Shown: one piece after another, positions 53,515 to 63,180 of the stretch | How the letters are laid out: each line of letters begins with the position of its first letter | Numbering within the stretch: the first letter of the stretch is position 1 | DNA from: Halopiger aswanensis | GTDB taxonomy: Archaea; Halobacteriota; Halobacteria; Halobacteriales; Natrialbaceae | Length of the DNA: 64,000 nt | NCBI RefSeq assembly: GCF_003610195.1 | Contig: NZ_RAPO01000002.1 | Coordinates: 372,001-436,000 of the forward strand | Direction of reading: 5' to 3' | Made by a program: the position numbers and the translations under genes | Notes under the pieces: generated by a model | What the model saw: the letters and a program-made list of their open reading frames with translations, nothing else | Told to the model about the DNA's origin: nothing | Database searches by the model: none

Positions 53515-55265
53515 TGTGCAGGCACCTCCGCGGAGAGTTTGTCGGTGATCTGTTCGGCGAGTTCGTCCGCCTTGAAGCGGACGCCGGTGTACTTGTTAAT
53601 GCGCTTGAGACGGGTAAGTGCGTCGTGCTCGAGCAGGTCCGCGAACTGTCCCGTCGCGTTACACTCGACGACGATGACCTCGTCGGCAGCCTCGATCTCG
53701 TCGGAGAGGTCCGGACGCGGGAAGATGTAGGGCACCGAGATCACGCGCAGGTCGATGTCGTCCTCCTCGAGGTACTCGAGCGCTTCCCGCAGTGCGCCCT
53801 CGTTCGATCCCCAGGAGATGACGAGGTTGTCGGCGTCGGAATCGCCGAACTCGCGGTAGTCCCAGTCCTCCTGTTCCTCGGCGGTTTCGACCTTGCGGTA
53901 GCGCTTGTCGACCTGCTGGACGCGCTCGTCCTCGTCCTCGGTCCGGCGGCCGAGCTCGTCGTGCTCGAGGCCGGTGGACATGTGAGCGCCGTCGGTGGTG
54001 CCGGGGATGGCACGGGGGCTGACGCCGTCCTCGGTGACGGCGTGGGCGCGGAATCGGCCCTGGGCGTCGAGCCACTCGTCGACTTCGTCCTCGTCGACCA
54101 GCTTGCCGCGGTCGATCTCGACTTCGTCCATGTCGAAGGTTTCGGGCCGGAACGTCTGTTCCGTGACCGACATCGCCAGGTCCGACACGAGGAAGACCGG
54201 AATCTGGTACTTCTCGGCGAGGTTGAACGCCTCGATGGTCTTCCAGAAACACTCGGCGATCGACGTCGGCGTGACGACGAACCGCGGGATCTCGCCGTGA
54301 CCGCCGTACAGCGCCATGTTGAGGTCGCCCTGTTCCTGCTTGGTCGGCATCCCGGTCGACGGACCCGAGCGCTGGACGTCGGTGATGACGAGCGGCGTCT
54401 CGCTCTGGGCGACGAGGCCGAAGGTTTCGGTCATGAGGTCGATCCCCGCACCCGAAGTCGCGGTCATCGCTCGTGCGCCGCTGCGTGCGGCGCCCAGGGC
54501 CATGTTGATCGCCGAGAGTTCGTCCTCGGCCTGGACGACGTGACCGCCGTAGTCCTCGATCCGGCCGGTCAGGTACTCCATGATGGAGGTCGCGGGCGTG
54601 ATCGGGTAGCCTGCGTAGAACCGGCAGCCGGCCGCGAGCGCGCCCATCCCGATCGCTTCGTTCCCGTTCAGCAGGACGTAGTCCTCGTCGGTCGTATCGA
54701 GATCGTAGTCGAGATCCAGATCGTAGTTCTCCTGGACGTACTGCTGGCCGAGGCGAGCGGCTTCCTTGTTGTTCTCGACGATTTTCGAGCCCTTGCCGCC
54801 GAAGCGCTTCTCGAGGGCTTCGTCGAGGTACTCGACGTCGAAGTTGGTGATCTCACAGGCGGCCCCGAGCGCGACGATGTTGCGCATGATCGCGCCGCCG
54901 GCGTCTTCGGCCAGCGACTTCAGCGGAACGTCGACCGCCGTCATCTCGTCGGGGATGTCGGCTTCCCAGGAGCGTTCGCCGTCGTAGATGATGGCGCTCT
55001 CCTCGTGGAGTTCGTCCAGATTCTCGTCGATCGTCCGCTGTGTCAGCGCGACGAGAATATCGAGTCGGTCGACGACGCTTTGGACGCGATCGACCGACGT
55101 GCGGATCTTGTAGGCGGTGTAGCCGCCGCGGATCCGCGACGCGAAGTCCTTCGAGGTGAACACGTGTCGCCCGGCTCTGGACAGGGCCTGAGCAAAGATT
55201 TTTCCGGTGGAGTCGATACCGTCTCCGGCCTCGCCTCCGACCGCCCAGTTGAGGTCCTCAGCCAT
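53511..55265 (-). CDS. korA: 2-oxoacid:ferredoxin oxidoreductase, alpha subunit (gamma-alpha fusion)
   Basis: 584 residues. Gamma-type domain at the start (WAVGGEAGDGIDSTGKIFAQALSRAG), then the alpha domain with LLNGNEAIGMGALAAGCRFYAGYPITPATSIMEYL and the pyrimidine-binding part. Gene order alpha-beta with overlapping codons indicates a coupled transcript. The ATG at 55265 (MAEDLNWAVGGEAG) was chosen; the frame stays open upstream to 55628 but that part is out of family. Confidence 0.93.
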   Translation of the reverse strand: MAEDLNWAVGGEAGDGIDSTGKIFAQALSRAGRHVFTSKDFASRIRGGYTAYKIRTSVDRVQSVVDRLDILVALTQRTIDENLDELHEESAIIYDGERSWEADIPDEMTAVDVPLKSLAEDAGGAIMRNIVALGAACEITNFDVEYLDEALEKRFGGKGSKIVENNKEAARLGQQYVQENYDLDLDYDLDTTDEDYVLLNGNEAIGMGALAAGCRFYAGYPITPATSIMEYLTGRIEDYGGHVVQAEDELSAINMALGAARSGARAMTATSGAGIDLMTETFGLVAQSETPLVITDVQRSGPSTGMPTKQEQGDLNMALYGGHGEIPRFVVTPTSIAECFWKTIEAFNLAEKYQIPVFLVSDLAMSVTEQTFRPETFDMDEVEIDRGKLVDEDEVDEWLDAQGRFRAHAVTEDGVSPRAIPGTTDGAHMSTGLEHDELGRRTEDEDERVQQVDKRYRKVETAEEQEDWDYREFGDSDADNLVISWGSNEGALREALEYLEEDDIDLRVISVPYIFPRPDLSDEIEAADEVIVVECNATGQFADLLEHDALTRLKRINKYTGVRFKADELAEQITDKLSAEVPAQ

Positions 55266-55491
55266 GTTATGCCGCACCTTGCCTCCAGTAAATGAAAAGG
55301 CTTCTGAAACCCTCACCGGGTCACCCCAACGGAGGCTGATATGTCTGGTCCTCGACTGTCTACGGTTCCGTTCGCTCGGCCCCGTCAGAATCGGCTGGAA
55401 CGACGGACCCGACGGGCCGGACGAACCTGTCGGGCCGGACGAAACGACCGCGAACGGAACGCCTTTTCGACCCCCGCCCGAACGCCGTCGT

Positions 55492-56148
55492 ATGGATGGG
55501 ACCCCAGTAACCGTCGAATCGGTACGCGACGTCGGTCCGGACACCGTCGCGCTCGAACTCGAGACGCCCGACGCGTTCGATGCGCTGCCGGGCCAGTTCG
55601 TCCTGCTTCGGGCGAGTCCTGACGGCACGGACGACGCCGACGACGAGGTCGTCGAACGCCACTACACGCTCTCCTCGCCGGCTGTCGACGACACGTTCGA
55701 GATCACGGTCGGCGTCGATCCCGACGGCGACCTCTCGCCCTGGCTCGCCGACCTCGAGGGCGGCGAGACCGTCTACATCGACGGCCCCTACGGGGCGATC
55801 ACCTACGAGCGAGACGCCGACGTCGTCGCGATCGCGGGTGGGCCCGGCGTCGGCCCCGCAGTCGCGATCGCCGAGGCAGCCCGCGACGCGGGTCACGAGG
55901 CGGTCGTCATCTATCAGGACGACGAGCCGGCACACCGCGAGCGCCTCGAGGCGCTCGAGGACGACGGCGCAGCGGTCACGACCGTCGACGACGATGCTGA
56001 CGAGGCCCTCGCAGCCGCGATCGAAGCCCACGTCGACGACGGCCGGATCTACGCGTTCGGGTTCGACGAGTTCGTCACGTTCGTCGCCGAGTCCATCGAC
56101 GAGGCCGGCGGCGATTCGGACGAGGCGCTGATCGAGAGCTTCGGGTAA
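55492..56148 (+). CDS. FAD/NAD(P)-binding ferredoxin reductase-like protein
   Basis: 218 residues of the FNR superfamily. FAD domain: GQFVLLRASP and HYTLSSPAV (RxYS variant); NAD(P) domain: IAGGPGVGPAVAIAEAARDAG. The family includes PyrK-like and sulfide reductase subunits, and single-domain flavin reductases; no iron-sulphur Cys cluster is visible. It may pass electrons between ferredoxin and NAD(P)H. Divergent from the korAB pair, which suggests a redox link. Confidence 0.83.
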   Translation: MDGTPVTVESVRDVGPDTVALELETPDAFDALPGQFVLLRASPDGTDDADDEVVERHYTLSSPAVDDTFEITVGVDPDGDLSPWLADLEGGETVYIDGPYGAITYERDADVVAIAGGPGVGPAVAIAEAARDAGHEAVVIYQDDEPAHRERLEALEDDGAAVTTVDDDADEALAAAIEAHVDDGRIYAFGFDEFVTFVAESIDEAGGDSDEALIESFG

Positions 56149-56151
56149 CCA

Positions 56152-56175
56152 GACCCGGACCCGGACCCGGACCGG
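56152..56175. repeat. GACCCG hexanucleotide repeat
   Basis: Three copies of GACCCG (56152-56169) and one GACCGG (56170-56175), just after the flavin-reductase stop. Simple slippage repeat. Confidence 0.8.
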
Positions 56176-56369
56176 CTGTGCAACGTACCCGAAAGGTTAC
56201 AGGAAAAGATTACTCGACAACTCAGTAAGCGTTTCGTGCGCCGTCCGTCCTCTCGATTTTCAGTATCGAGTATCTGACTATCGCCGTTCCCGGCGATCGG
56301 TCGCTACGGCCACCCTCGTGACGATCCGTTAGCTGCGGCGGACGAGTCGCTGCCGATCGCGGGTGGCGC

Positions 56370-56753
56370 TCAATGCTCGACGAATTCGATCAGTACGCCG
56401 CCCGTATCCGCCGGGTGGAGAAAGGCGACCGTATGTCCCCACGCGCCCGGTCGCGGCTCCTCGTCGACGAGTCGCACGTCGTTCTCGCGCGCTCGCTCGA
56501 GCGCACCCTCGATGTCGTCGGTCGCGAGCGCGAGGTGGTGAATCCCCGGCCCGCGGTCGTCGAGGTACCGCGCGATCGTCCCGTCCTCGAGCGGCTCGAG
56601 GAGTTCCAGGTAGCCGTTCCCGCAGTCGAGGAAGACGACGCGCATGCCGTCGAACGTCTCCTCGTGGGCGATCTCGAGGTCGAACAGGGTTTCGTACTGG
56701 TCGGCGAGTTCGGCCGCCTCGTCGGTCGCGATGCCGGCGTGATCGAACTGCAT
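56370..56753 (-). CDS. mce: Methylmalonyl-CoA epimerase
   Basis: 127 residues, vicinal oxygen chelate fold. Metal and catalytic residues: His in MQFDHAGIAT, Glu in YLELLEP, His in GIHHLALAT and Glu in VLIEFVEH. It interconverts (R)- and (S)-methylmalonyl-CoA before the mutase. The mutase gene (60258-61940) lies 3.5 kb away on the same strand. The ATG at 56753 is the family start. Confidence 0.9.
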   Translation of the reverse strand: MQFDHAGIATDEAAELADQYETLFDLEIAHEETFDGMRVVFLDCGNGYLELLEPLEDGTIARYLDDRGPGIHHLALATDDIEGALERARENDVRLVDEEPRPGAWGHTVAFLHPADTGGVLIEFVEH

Positions 56754-56860
56754 GGCTGAGAGATTCGTCGATCGGTGACAAATATCGTGGGGGTCGCTGC
56801 GTGCGGGTAGGGTAGCGCCGCCCCAATCGCTCGAGCGGCGACGGACTGCTCCGCGATCGG

Positions 56861-57700
56861 TCACCGTAGGCCGAGTTTGACGGCCAGCCGATCCCAGACG
56901 CCGTCGCCGACCTCGGTGACGGCCGCCATCTCCTCCTCGGAAAGTTCGAAGTCGAAGACGTCCGCGTTCGCCTCGATGTGTTCGCGGCTCGCCGCTTTCG
57001 GAATTGGTGCGACCGACGGCTGCTGGAGCAGCCAGCGCAGGGCGACCTGGGCGGCGGATTTGCCGTACTCCGCCCCTATCTCCGCGAGCCGATCGTCGCC
57101 CGGTACGGCGCCCTCCGCGAGCGGGCTGTACGCCGTCAGGCAGACGTCGTTTTCGACGCAGTACTCGAGGAGATCGTCCTGGTGGTGGTAGGGGTGGTAC
57201 TTCACCTGGTTGGCGACGATCGGCGTCTGCGAGAGGGCGATCGCGTCCTCGAGTTGCCCGACGGAGAAGTTGCTGACGCCGATGTGATCGACGGCGCCGT
57301 CCGCTTGGAGTTCGTTCATCGCGTCGATCGTCTCCTCGAGCGGCGCTCGGTCGCTGGGGGCGTGTAACAGAAGCAGGTCGACGGTCGACAGTCCCAGGCG
57401 CTCGAGGCTCGCGCGGGTCGTCTCGAGGACGTCGTCGAAGGCGGCGTTGTCGGGGTGGACCTTCGTGACGACGAAGATTGCCTCGCGGTCGACGGGACTG
57501 TTTGCGATGGCCTCGCCGACGGCCCGTTCGTTGTCGTACATCTGCGCGGTATCGACGTGGCGGTAGCCGACCTCGAGGGCGGTCTCGACCGCCTGTCGGC
57601 AGTCGTCGCCGGTCATCCGTGCAGTGCCGAATCCGAGCGCCGGGATTTCGGCGCCCCGTGCGGAAACCGTCGTGGTGGCGATAGCGCTGGCGTCGCTCAT
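56861..57700 (-). CDS. Aldo/keto reductase
   Basis: 279 residues, TIM barrel. Catalytic tetrad visible: Asp and Tyr in GYRHVDTAQMYDNERAVGEA, Lys in FVVTKVHPDNA, His in LLLLHAPSDR. NADPH site near ALRWLLQQPSVAPIPKAAS. Likely reduces sugar-type or keto aldehydes; substrate not fixed. Ends about 110 bases before the mce start. Confidence 0.93.
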   Translation of the reverse strand: MSDASAIATTTVSARGAEIPALGFGTARMTGDDCRQAVETALEVGYRHVDTAQMYDNERAVGEAIANSPVDREAIFVVTKVHPDNAAFDDVLETTRASLERLGLSTVDLLLLHAPSDRAPLEETIDAMNELQADGAVDHIGVSNFSVGQLEDAIALSQTPIVANQVKYHPYHHQDDLLEYCVENDVCLTAYSPLAEGAVPGDDRLAEIGAEYGKSAAQVALRWLLQQPSVAPIPKAASREHIEANADVFDFELSEEEMAAVTEVGDGVWDRLAVKLGLR

Positions 57701-57792
57701 AGCGGTCGTTCACCGGCGATCGGTATCAAGGTCGGGCCGGCGGCCGTTCGACCGGTCGAAAAGAACTCGAGAGCGCGGCTCTCGAGGCGTCG

Positions 57793-60054
57793 CTACAGGT
57801 CGGTTTCGTTCGTTCCGTCGTCCTCGACCGTCGCGTTGTCGTCGGTTACGTTGTCGGCCGTCTCGTTGCCGTCGGTCTCGTCGATCGGCTCGTCCTGCGT
57901 GTCCTCGGTCGCGTTCTCCTCGTCCTCGACGTCCTGCTCGTCGGCACCGCCGTCGGCGTCGTCCGTCTCGGGCGCCTCGAGTTCGTCGCCCTCCTCGGGC
58001 GGCACGATCTGCATCACCGCGCCGGTGTCGCCCTCCGGGACGCCCTCCTGGTTCGCGAGCACGTAGACGTTGCCGTCGGCGTCCTGCCCGAACTGGCGGA
58101 CGAAGTAGGGGAACGAGCCGTCTTCGGTGCCCGAGACCTGGAGTTCCTCCATCTCCCAGAGTTCGTCGCGCGGGACGACCTGGTCCTCGTCCGCCGGCTG
58201 GGTCTGCCCCATGTCGGCCGTCGTCTCGTCGCCGTCGCCCGTTTCGTTCGTGGCGTTATCGAACCCGCCCTCTTCGATGCCGTTCTCGTCCGTTTCGTTG
58301 CCGTCGGTCTCGTTGATCGGTTCGTCCTGCGTATCCTCGGTCGCGTTCTCGGGTGTCCCCGACTCCTCGGGGGCTGCGCCTTCGGTCTGTTCGGTGCCGT
58401 CGCCGCCGTCCCCCTCGCGCTCGGACGCGGCGAGGAGTCGCCCGTTCGGCGACTGTCGCGCCGGGTCCGACGTCCAGTCGCCGAAGACGTACTTCCCCTC
58501 GAGGTCGCTGACATCGCCGGCCTCGTAGACGTGGCCGCCGATGATCGTGATGCCGACGACCTCCTCCTGGTAGATGTGGGGGTACTCGACGATGGGGTCC
58601 TGCAGTTCCTGGCCATTGTAGGGCGGTTCGTCGGGCGCCGAGTCCGGACAGTCCTCGGGCGGATCGCCGGGACTGTCGGTGCTGAAGCAGTGGGTGCCCT
58701 CCTTGACGTTCCAGCCGTAGTTACCGCCGGCTTCGACGATGTTGGCCTCCTCGAAGAGGTCCTGCCCGGCGTCGGAGACGAACAGCCGGTCCTGGCTGTC
58801 GAAGGAGATGCCGAACGGGTTGCGAAAGCCCCACGCGTAGTACTCGTCGAGTCCCTCGTCGGAATCGACCAGCGGGTTGTCCTCGGGGATGCCGTACGGC
58901 CGGTCGCCGTCGCCCTCGCTGTCGACGTCGATCCGGTGGACGCCGCCGAGCAGGGTGTCGGTGATGTTCTGGCCGTTCCCGCCCTCGTTGTCGTCGTACC
59001 AGTCGTCGAGGTGGCCCAGCATGTCGTCGTTCGCACCGCCGCCGTCGCCCATCGGCACGTAGAGGTAGCCGTCGGGCCCGAACGCCATCGGCCCGGCGTC
59101 GTGGTTGTACTGGGGCTTCTGGAACGCCATGAGCACCTGCTCCGACTCGGGGTCGGCGCTCCCGTCGTCGGCCTGGAACTCGGAGACGACCTCGACGTGG
59201 CTCCAGCCGTCGGGCGTCTCGTCGTTCGGCGGCGCGCTGTAGTGGACGAAAAAGCGGCCGTTATCCGAAAATTCGGGGTGCAGTTCGACCCCGAGGAGCC
59301 CGCGCTCGTCGTAGTCCTGATTCTCGTCGGCGTACTGCCCCTGGAACGTCCCGAGTTCGACCATCCGATCGCCGACGTCGAGGAACGGTTCGTCCTGCAG
59401 GTCGCCGTCTTCGACGACCCACAGTTCGCCCGTCTGGTCCGCGACGAAGTACCGGTTCCCGTCGGCCTCGGCGGCGAAGTCCGTCGGCGCAGTCATCCCG
59501 TCCGCGACCGTCTGCAGGCCGATCTCGGCACCCGCCTGGAAGAACCCTTCCTGCGCCTGTTGGTCGGCCTGTTCTTCCTGCTGGCCGCCGCCGTCGCCGC
59601 TACTGACCGAAATGTCACCGTTCATAGTCGGCCGATGGGGTTCACAGAAGTACGTCGCCATATCGCTCGTCGCTTCGAACTCGAGGGTCTGAGTCTCGCC
59701 CTGCGAACTCATGATCTCGGTGCGCTCGAGTTCCTCGCCGTCTTCGCTCTCGATGACGACGTTGTGCGGCGCCCCGTCGATGTTCTCCCACGTGAGTTCG
59801 TACGTCGTTCCCTCCTGGAGCTCGAGTGTCGGGTTCGTCTCGTCGGCGATCGCGTCGGGCGCGACGCCCATCCAGCCGCTCGTCTCGCCGCCGAGTTCGA
59901 TCGTCTGGGAGTCGAACTGGGCGAGGGCGGGGCTGGCTACCCCAGCCACGCCCGCGGCCGCGGCCACCTGCAGGATGCGGCGACGGGAGGTCGGGGAATA
60001 GCCCTCGGCCGATTCGGAACCGCGCGTCGATCGCTCGTTTGGCGTATCGCTCAT
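57793..60054 (-). CDS. Blue-copper / PQQ-type sugar dehydrogenase fusion with sequon-rich inserts
   Basis: 753 residues. A twin-arginine signal (SRRRILQVAAAAGVAGVASPALA) directs export. Residues 50-150 are a type I copper domain with His97, Cys137, His140, Met144 (YFCEPHRPTM). From about 180 a six-bladed glucose/sorbosone dehydrogenase-type propeller follows (ELHPEFSDNGRFFVHYS, PQYNHDAGPMAFGPDGYLY with the catalytic-type His near 318). It likely passes electrons from a sugar to the copper centre and then to the respiratory chain. Two acidic inserts carry five Asn-x-Thr sequons each (547-630 and 690-753), sharing a 20-residue copy. The ATG at 60054 precedes the signal. Confidence 0.88.
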   Translation of the reverse strand: MSDTPNERSTRGSESAEGYSPTSRRRILQVAAAAGVAGVASPALAQFDSQTIELGGETSGWMGVAPDAIADETNPTLELQEGTTYELTWENIDGAPHNVVIESEDGEELERTEIMSSQGETQTLEFEATSDMATYFCEPHRPTMNGDISVSSGDGGGQQEEQADQQAQEGFFQAGAEIGLQTVADGMTAPTDFAAEADGNRYFVADQTGELWVVEDGDLQDEPFLDVGDRMVELGTFQGQYADENQDYDERGLLGVELHPEFSDNGRFFVHYSAPPNDETPDGWSHVEVVSEFQADDGSADPESEQVLMAFQKPQYNHDAGPMAFGPDGYLYVPMGDGGGANDDMLGHLDDWYDDNEGGNGQNITDTLLGGVHRIDVDSEGDGDRPYGIPEDNPLVDSDEGLDEYYAWGFRNPFGISFDSQDRLFVSDAGQDLFEEANIVEAGGNYGWNVKEGTHCFSTDSPGDPPEDCPDSAPDEPPYNGQELQDPIVEYPHIYQEEVVGITIIGGHVYEAGDVSDLEGKYVFGDWTSDPARQSPNGRLLAASEREGDGGDGTEQTEGAAPEESGTPENATEDTQDEPINETDGNETDENGIEEGGFDNATNETGDGDETTADMGQTQPADEDQVVPRDELWEMEELQVSGTEDGSFPYFVRQFGQDADGNVYVLANQEGVPEGDTGAVMQIVPPEEGDELEAPETDDADGGADEQDVEDEENATEDTQDEPIDETDGNETADNVTDDNATVEDDGTNETDL
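57859..57918. repeat. 60-bp intragenic repeat, copy B (codes residues 713-732)
   Basis: Matches 58291-58350 at 56 of 60 bases; encodes ENATEDTQDEPI-D-ETDGNET. Confidence 0.85.
58291..58350. repeat. 60-bp intragenic repeat, copy A (codes residues 569-588)
   Basis: Partner of copy B. One residue differs (N for D). The near-identity at DNA level suggests recent duplication. Confidence 0.85.
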
Positions 60055-60257
60055 GTGATGCTCACGGCCCGCCGTCGGGCGATATGCGGATAAACCGAGC
60101 CGACCGTTCCACCGAGTTCTCCGATCAACAACGGCTTTGCTGGAAACCACCCGACACAACCGGCTGTAACTGACTTTTACTCCCTTCGGTCGGTGGCGTT
60201 GTGGAGCCCTAATCCGCGGTTTCTCGGAGGTATTCGCCGGTCAGAGGGCTGTTCAGG

Positions 60258-61940
60258 CTACAGCGCACTGCCGGGTTGGTACTCGCCGAACTCGTCGCGC
60301 AACACGTCACAGATCTCGCCGACCGTCGCGTAGGCCTTCACCGCCTCGATGATCGGCGGCATCAGATTCGCGTCACCCTGGGCCGCTTCGCGCAGCGCCT
60401 CGAGCGCCGCGTCGACGGCTTCGTCGTCCCGACCCTCGCGAACCGTCTCGAGGTTGTCGATCTGCCGTTGCTGGTCCTCCTCGGTGACCTCCTCGACGTC
60501 GACCGTTGGATCTTCGTCGACCTCGAACTCGTTGACGCCGACGATGATGCGCTCTTTCTCTTCGATCTCTTTCTGGCGGTCGAAGGCGGTGTCCTGGATC
60601 TGGCGCTGGACCCACTGCTGCTCGACGGCCTCGAGCATACCGCCGCGCTCGTCGACTTCCTCGAGGATTTCGTAGGCCTCCTGCTCGACCTCGTCGGTGA
60701 GAGATTCGACGTAGTAGCTACCGGCCAGCGGGTCGATGGTGTCGGCCGCACCGGACTCGTGGGCGAGGATCTGCTGGGTTCGCAGGGCCGTTCGGACGGA
60801 TTCTTCAGTGGGGAGCGCGAGCGCCTCGTCCTTCCCGTTGGTGTGGAGGCTCTGGGTGCCGCCCAACACGGCCGCCAGCGCCTGGTAGGCCACCCGAACC
60901 ACGTTGTTCTCGATCTGCTGGGCAGTCAGCATCGAACCCGCGGTCTGGGTGTGGAACTTGAGCTGCTTCGATTTGGGGTCGTCGGCGTCGAAGCGCTCGT
61001 CCATGATGTCGTGCCACATTCGCCGAGCGGCCCTGAATTTCGCCACTTCCTCGAAGATGTTGTTGTGTCCGTTGAAGAAGAAGGAAAGCTGGGGGGCGAA
61101 CTCGTCGACGTCCAATCCCGCGTCGAGAGCGGCTTCGACGTACTCGATGCCGTTACCGAGCGTGAAGGCGAGTTCCTGGGCCGCCGTCGACCCGGCCTCG
61201 CGGATGTGATACCCCGAGATGGAGATGGTGTTGAACTTCGGGGTCTCCTCGGCGCAGAACTCGAAGATGTCCGTGATGATCCGCATCGAGGGCTCGGGCG
61301 GGTAGATGTAGGTGTTGCGCGCGATGTACTCCTTCAGGAGGTCGTTTTGAATCGTCCCGCGGAGTTCCTCGCGGTCGACGCCCTGCTTGTCGCCGACCGC
61401 GATGTACATCGCCAGCAGCACCGAGGCCGGCGCGTTGATCGTCATCGACGTCGAGACCTCGTCCAGCGGAATGCCGTCGAAAACGGTCTCCATGTCGTCC
61501 AAGGAGTCGATCGCGACGCCGGCCTTGCCGACCTCGCCGGCCGCCATGTCCGCGTCCGAATCGTACCCCATCTGCGTCGGCAGGTCGAAGGCCATCGAGA
61601 GCCCGGTCTGGCCCTGCTCGAGCAGGTAGTGGTACCGCTCGTTGGTGTCCTCGGGCGTCGAGAAGCCGGCGTACTGGCGCATCGTCCACAGCCGGCCGCG
61701 GTAGCCCGTCGAGTAGACGCCTCGGGTGTAGGGCGGTTCGCCCGGGTAGCCCAGATCCTCCTCGTAGTCGAGGTCGGCGACGTCGGCTGGCGTGTAGAGG
61801 CGGTCTACCTCCTGACCGCCCGTATCGGTGGTGAAGGTCTCCTTGCGCTCGCCGAAGCGCTCGACCACGGGCTCGACTGACTCCGCCTCCCACTCCTCGT
61901 GGCCCTCCCGGATCGCCTCGAGATCGTCGGGATCGAACAT
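60258..61940 (-). CDS. Methylmalonyl-CoA mutase, large catalytic subunit
   Basis: 560 residues. TIM-barrel domain of the mutase: [49 protein letters not shown] and [20 protein letters not shown] are typical. The C-terminal cobalamin-binding domain (DxHxxG) is absent, as in archaeal split enzymes where it is a separate subunit; that gene is not seen here. Together with the epimerase it links succinyl-CoA and propionyl-CoA metabolism. Full length for the split type. The gap of about 200 bases to the sugar dehydrogenase is unremarkable. Confidence 0.92.
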   Translation of the reverse strand: MFDPDDLEAIREGHEEWEAESVEPVVERFGERKETFTTDTGGQEVDRLYTPADVADLDYEEDLGYPGEPPYTRGVYSTGYRGRLWTMRQYAGFSTPEDTNERYHYLLEQGQTGLSMAFDLPTQMGYDSDADMAAGEVGKAGVAIDSLDDMETVFDGIPLDEVSTSMTINAPASVLLAMYIAVGDKQGVDREELRGTIQNDLLKEYIARNTYIYPPEPSMRIITDIFEFCAEETPKFNTISISGYHIREAGSTAAQELAFTLGNGIEYVEAALDAGLDVDEFAPQLSFFFNGHNNIFEEVAKFRAARRMWHDIMDERFDADDPKSKQLKFHTQTAGSMLTAQQIENNVVRVAYQALAAVLGGTQSLHTNGKDEALALPTEESVRTALRTQQILAHESGAADTIDPLAGSYYVESLTDEVEQEAYEILEEVDERGGMLEAVEQQWVQRQIQDTAFDRQKEIEEKERIIVGVNEFEVDEDPTVDVEEVTEEDQQRQIDNLETVREGRDDEAVDAALEALREAAQGDANLMPPIIEAVKAYATVGEICDVLRDEFGEYQPGSAL

Positions 61941-62037
61941 TATAGATCACTACGATCGGGCGGGGCTTGAAGATTGATATCCGGTCCAGCATTGCCCGCC
62001 GGAGTCGACGCTCGAGGCGACCGTACGCTCCGCCGCC

Positions 62038-62637
62038 TCAGCGCCCCGTATCGTACTTGTACGTCGTCGACTCCGGATCGATCCCGAAGTCCTCCGGCGT
62101 CTCCGTGTTCGAAACTTCGTCGCGGCCCTCCGGGGCCCGCTTGAACGCCTCGCGGAGCCGCTCGGGCATCCGGAATCGGTCCACCTCGAGCGCGTAGGGG
62201 ACCGCCTCGGGGTCGACGCCGTCGCGCTTCTCCGAGAGTCGGTCCTGCAGCGGTCCCGGTAACTTCGATTCGTCGATCCGCCGGAAGCCGAACTGCGCGA
62301 GGTAGGCACCCTCGCCCGTCAGCGCGTAGACGGTGTCGAACCCCTGATCGCCGGCGTACTCGACGAGCCGTTCGACGACGTGGGCGCCGACGCCCTGGCC
62401 GCGCCACTCCTCGAGGACGCCGATGCTGGTCAGTTCGCAGACCTCGTCGGGTTCGTCCTCGCGCTCGCTGTCGGTCTTGTGAATCCGGATTCGGCCGAAG
62501 CCGGCCTTCTCGTCGGATACCTCGTCGACGGCGAGGACGTAATCGCGCGAGCGGAACGCCGTCTCGTCGAGCCCCATCGACTCGATGTGGTCGAGCAGCC
62601 AGACTTCCTCCCTGTTTTTCGCGTCCCGCACGTACAT
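62038..62637 (-). CDS. GNAT-family acetyltransferase
   Basis: 199 residues from the ATG at 62637 (MYVRDAKNREEVWLLDHIES); a start at 62664 is less likely. GNAT core: VCELTSIGVLEEWRGQGVGAHVVERLVEYA is the CoA loop, and YALTGEGAYLAQFGFRRIDESKL is motif B. The C-terminal part after 150 is a charged extension, family not fixed. Substrate unknown. Confidence 0.84.
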   Translation of the reverse strand: MYVRDAKNREEVWLLDHIESMGLDETAFRSRDYVLAVDEVSDEKAGFGRIRIHKTDSEREDEPDEVCELTSIGVLEEWRGQGVGAHVVERLVEYAGDQGFDTVYALTGEGAYLAQFGFRRIDESKLPGPLQDRLSEKRDGVDPEAVPYALEVDRFRMPERLREAFKRAPEGRDEVSNTETPEDFGIDPESTTYKYDTGR

Positions 62638-62857
62638 GCCGCCACGTAGGTCGCGTACGGCCAAAAGCGTTTGTGGGTTGCCACAATTTCGGGCCGCGGG
62701 TCTGTCCCGTCGGATCGATCCGCGCGTCTCGAGTGGGTTCTCGCCGCAGCTCTCTGTCGGGATTCACCGCGCAACTCACAGCTGCTGATCGTTTGTCCAC
62801 TAGCGGCGGGATTTAGTCGAGTAGAAGCACGACAATTGCACAGTTTGAGACCATACG

Positions 62858-62872
62858 GGCAAACTATTTGCC
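62858..62872. promoter_or_regulatory. Perfect inverted repeat before the zinc-ribbon gene
   Basis: GGCAAA-CTA-TTTGCC, 6-bp arms with a 3-base centre, ends 25 bases before the ATG at 62898. It overlaps the expected promoter zone, so it could be an operator. Confidence 0.5.
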
Positions 62873-62897
62873 ACTTCGTGGTAGTGGTTATCACACT

Positions 62898-63149
62898 ATG
62901 GCCGAATGCGACCGCTGCGGCGACGAGGTACCGCGCCTGTTCGAACACCACACTCGCACCGAAACCATGACGCACCGCCGAACGCGACGCGTCTGCGCGG
63001 ACTGCCACCCATCGGTTTCGAACGCGTCTCGGATTCCCGTTCCGGATGGCGGTATCCGTGGCGCGATCTGCCCGACGTGTTCCGGCGCTACCATCGAGCA
63101 CGACGGCGTCTACACCTGCCTCGAGTGTGGTTGGACGGGCTCGAGCTGA
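62898..63149 (+). CDS. Small double zinc-ribbon protein
   Basis: 83 residues. Cys/His-rich: ECDRCGDEVPRLFEHH, then VCADCHPSV, then ICPTCSGATIEHDGVYTCLECGWTGSS. Two or three zinc sites are likely, the last being a CPxC...CxxCGW ribbon. No named family recalled. The ATG at 62898 gives a clean start; a more upstream frame opens at 62868 without support. Confidence 0.8.
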   Translation: MAECDRCGDEVPRLFEHHTRTETMTHRRTRRVCADCHPSVSNASRIPVPDGGIRGAICPTCSGATIEHDGVYTCLECGWTGSS

Positions 63150-63180
63150 TTGCCGGGCTCCGTCCCGGCACCGCCGTCGA

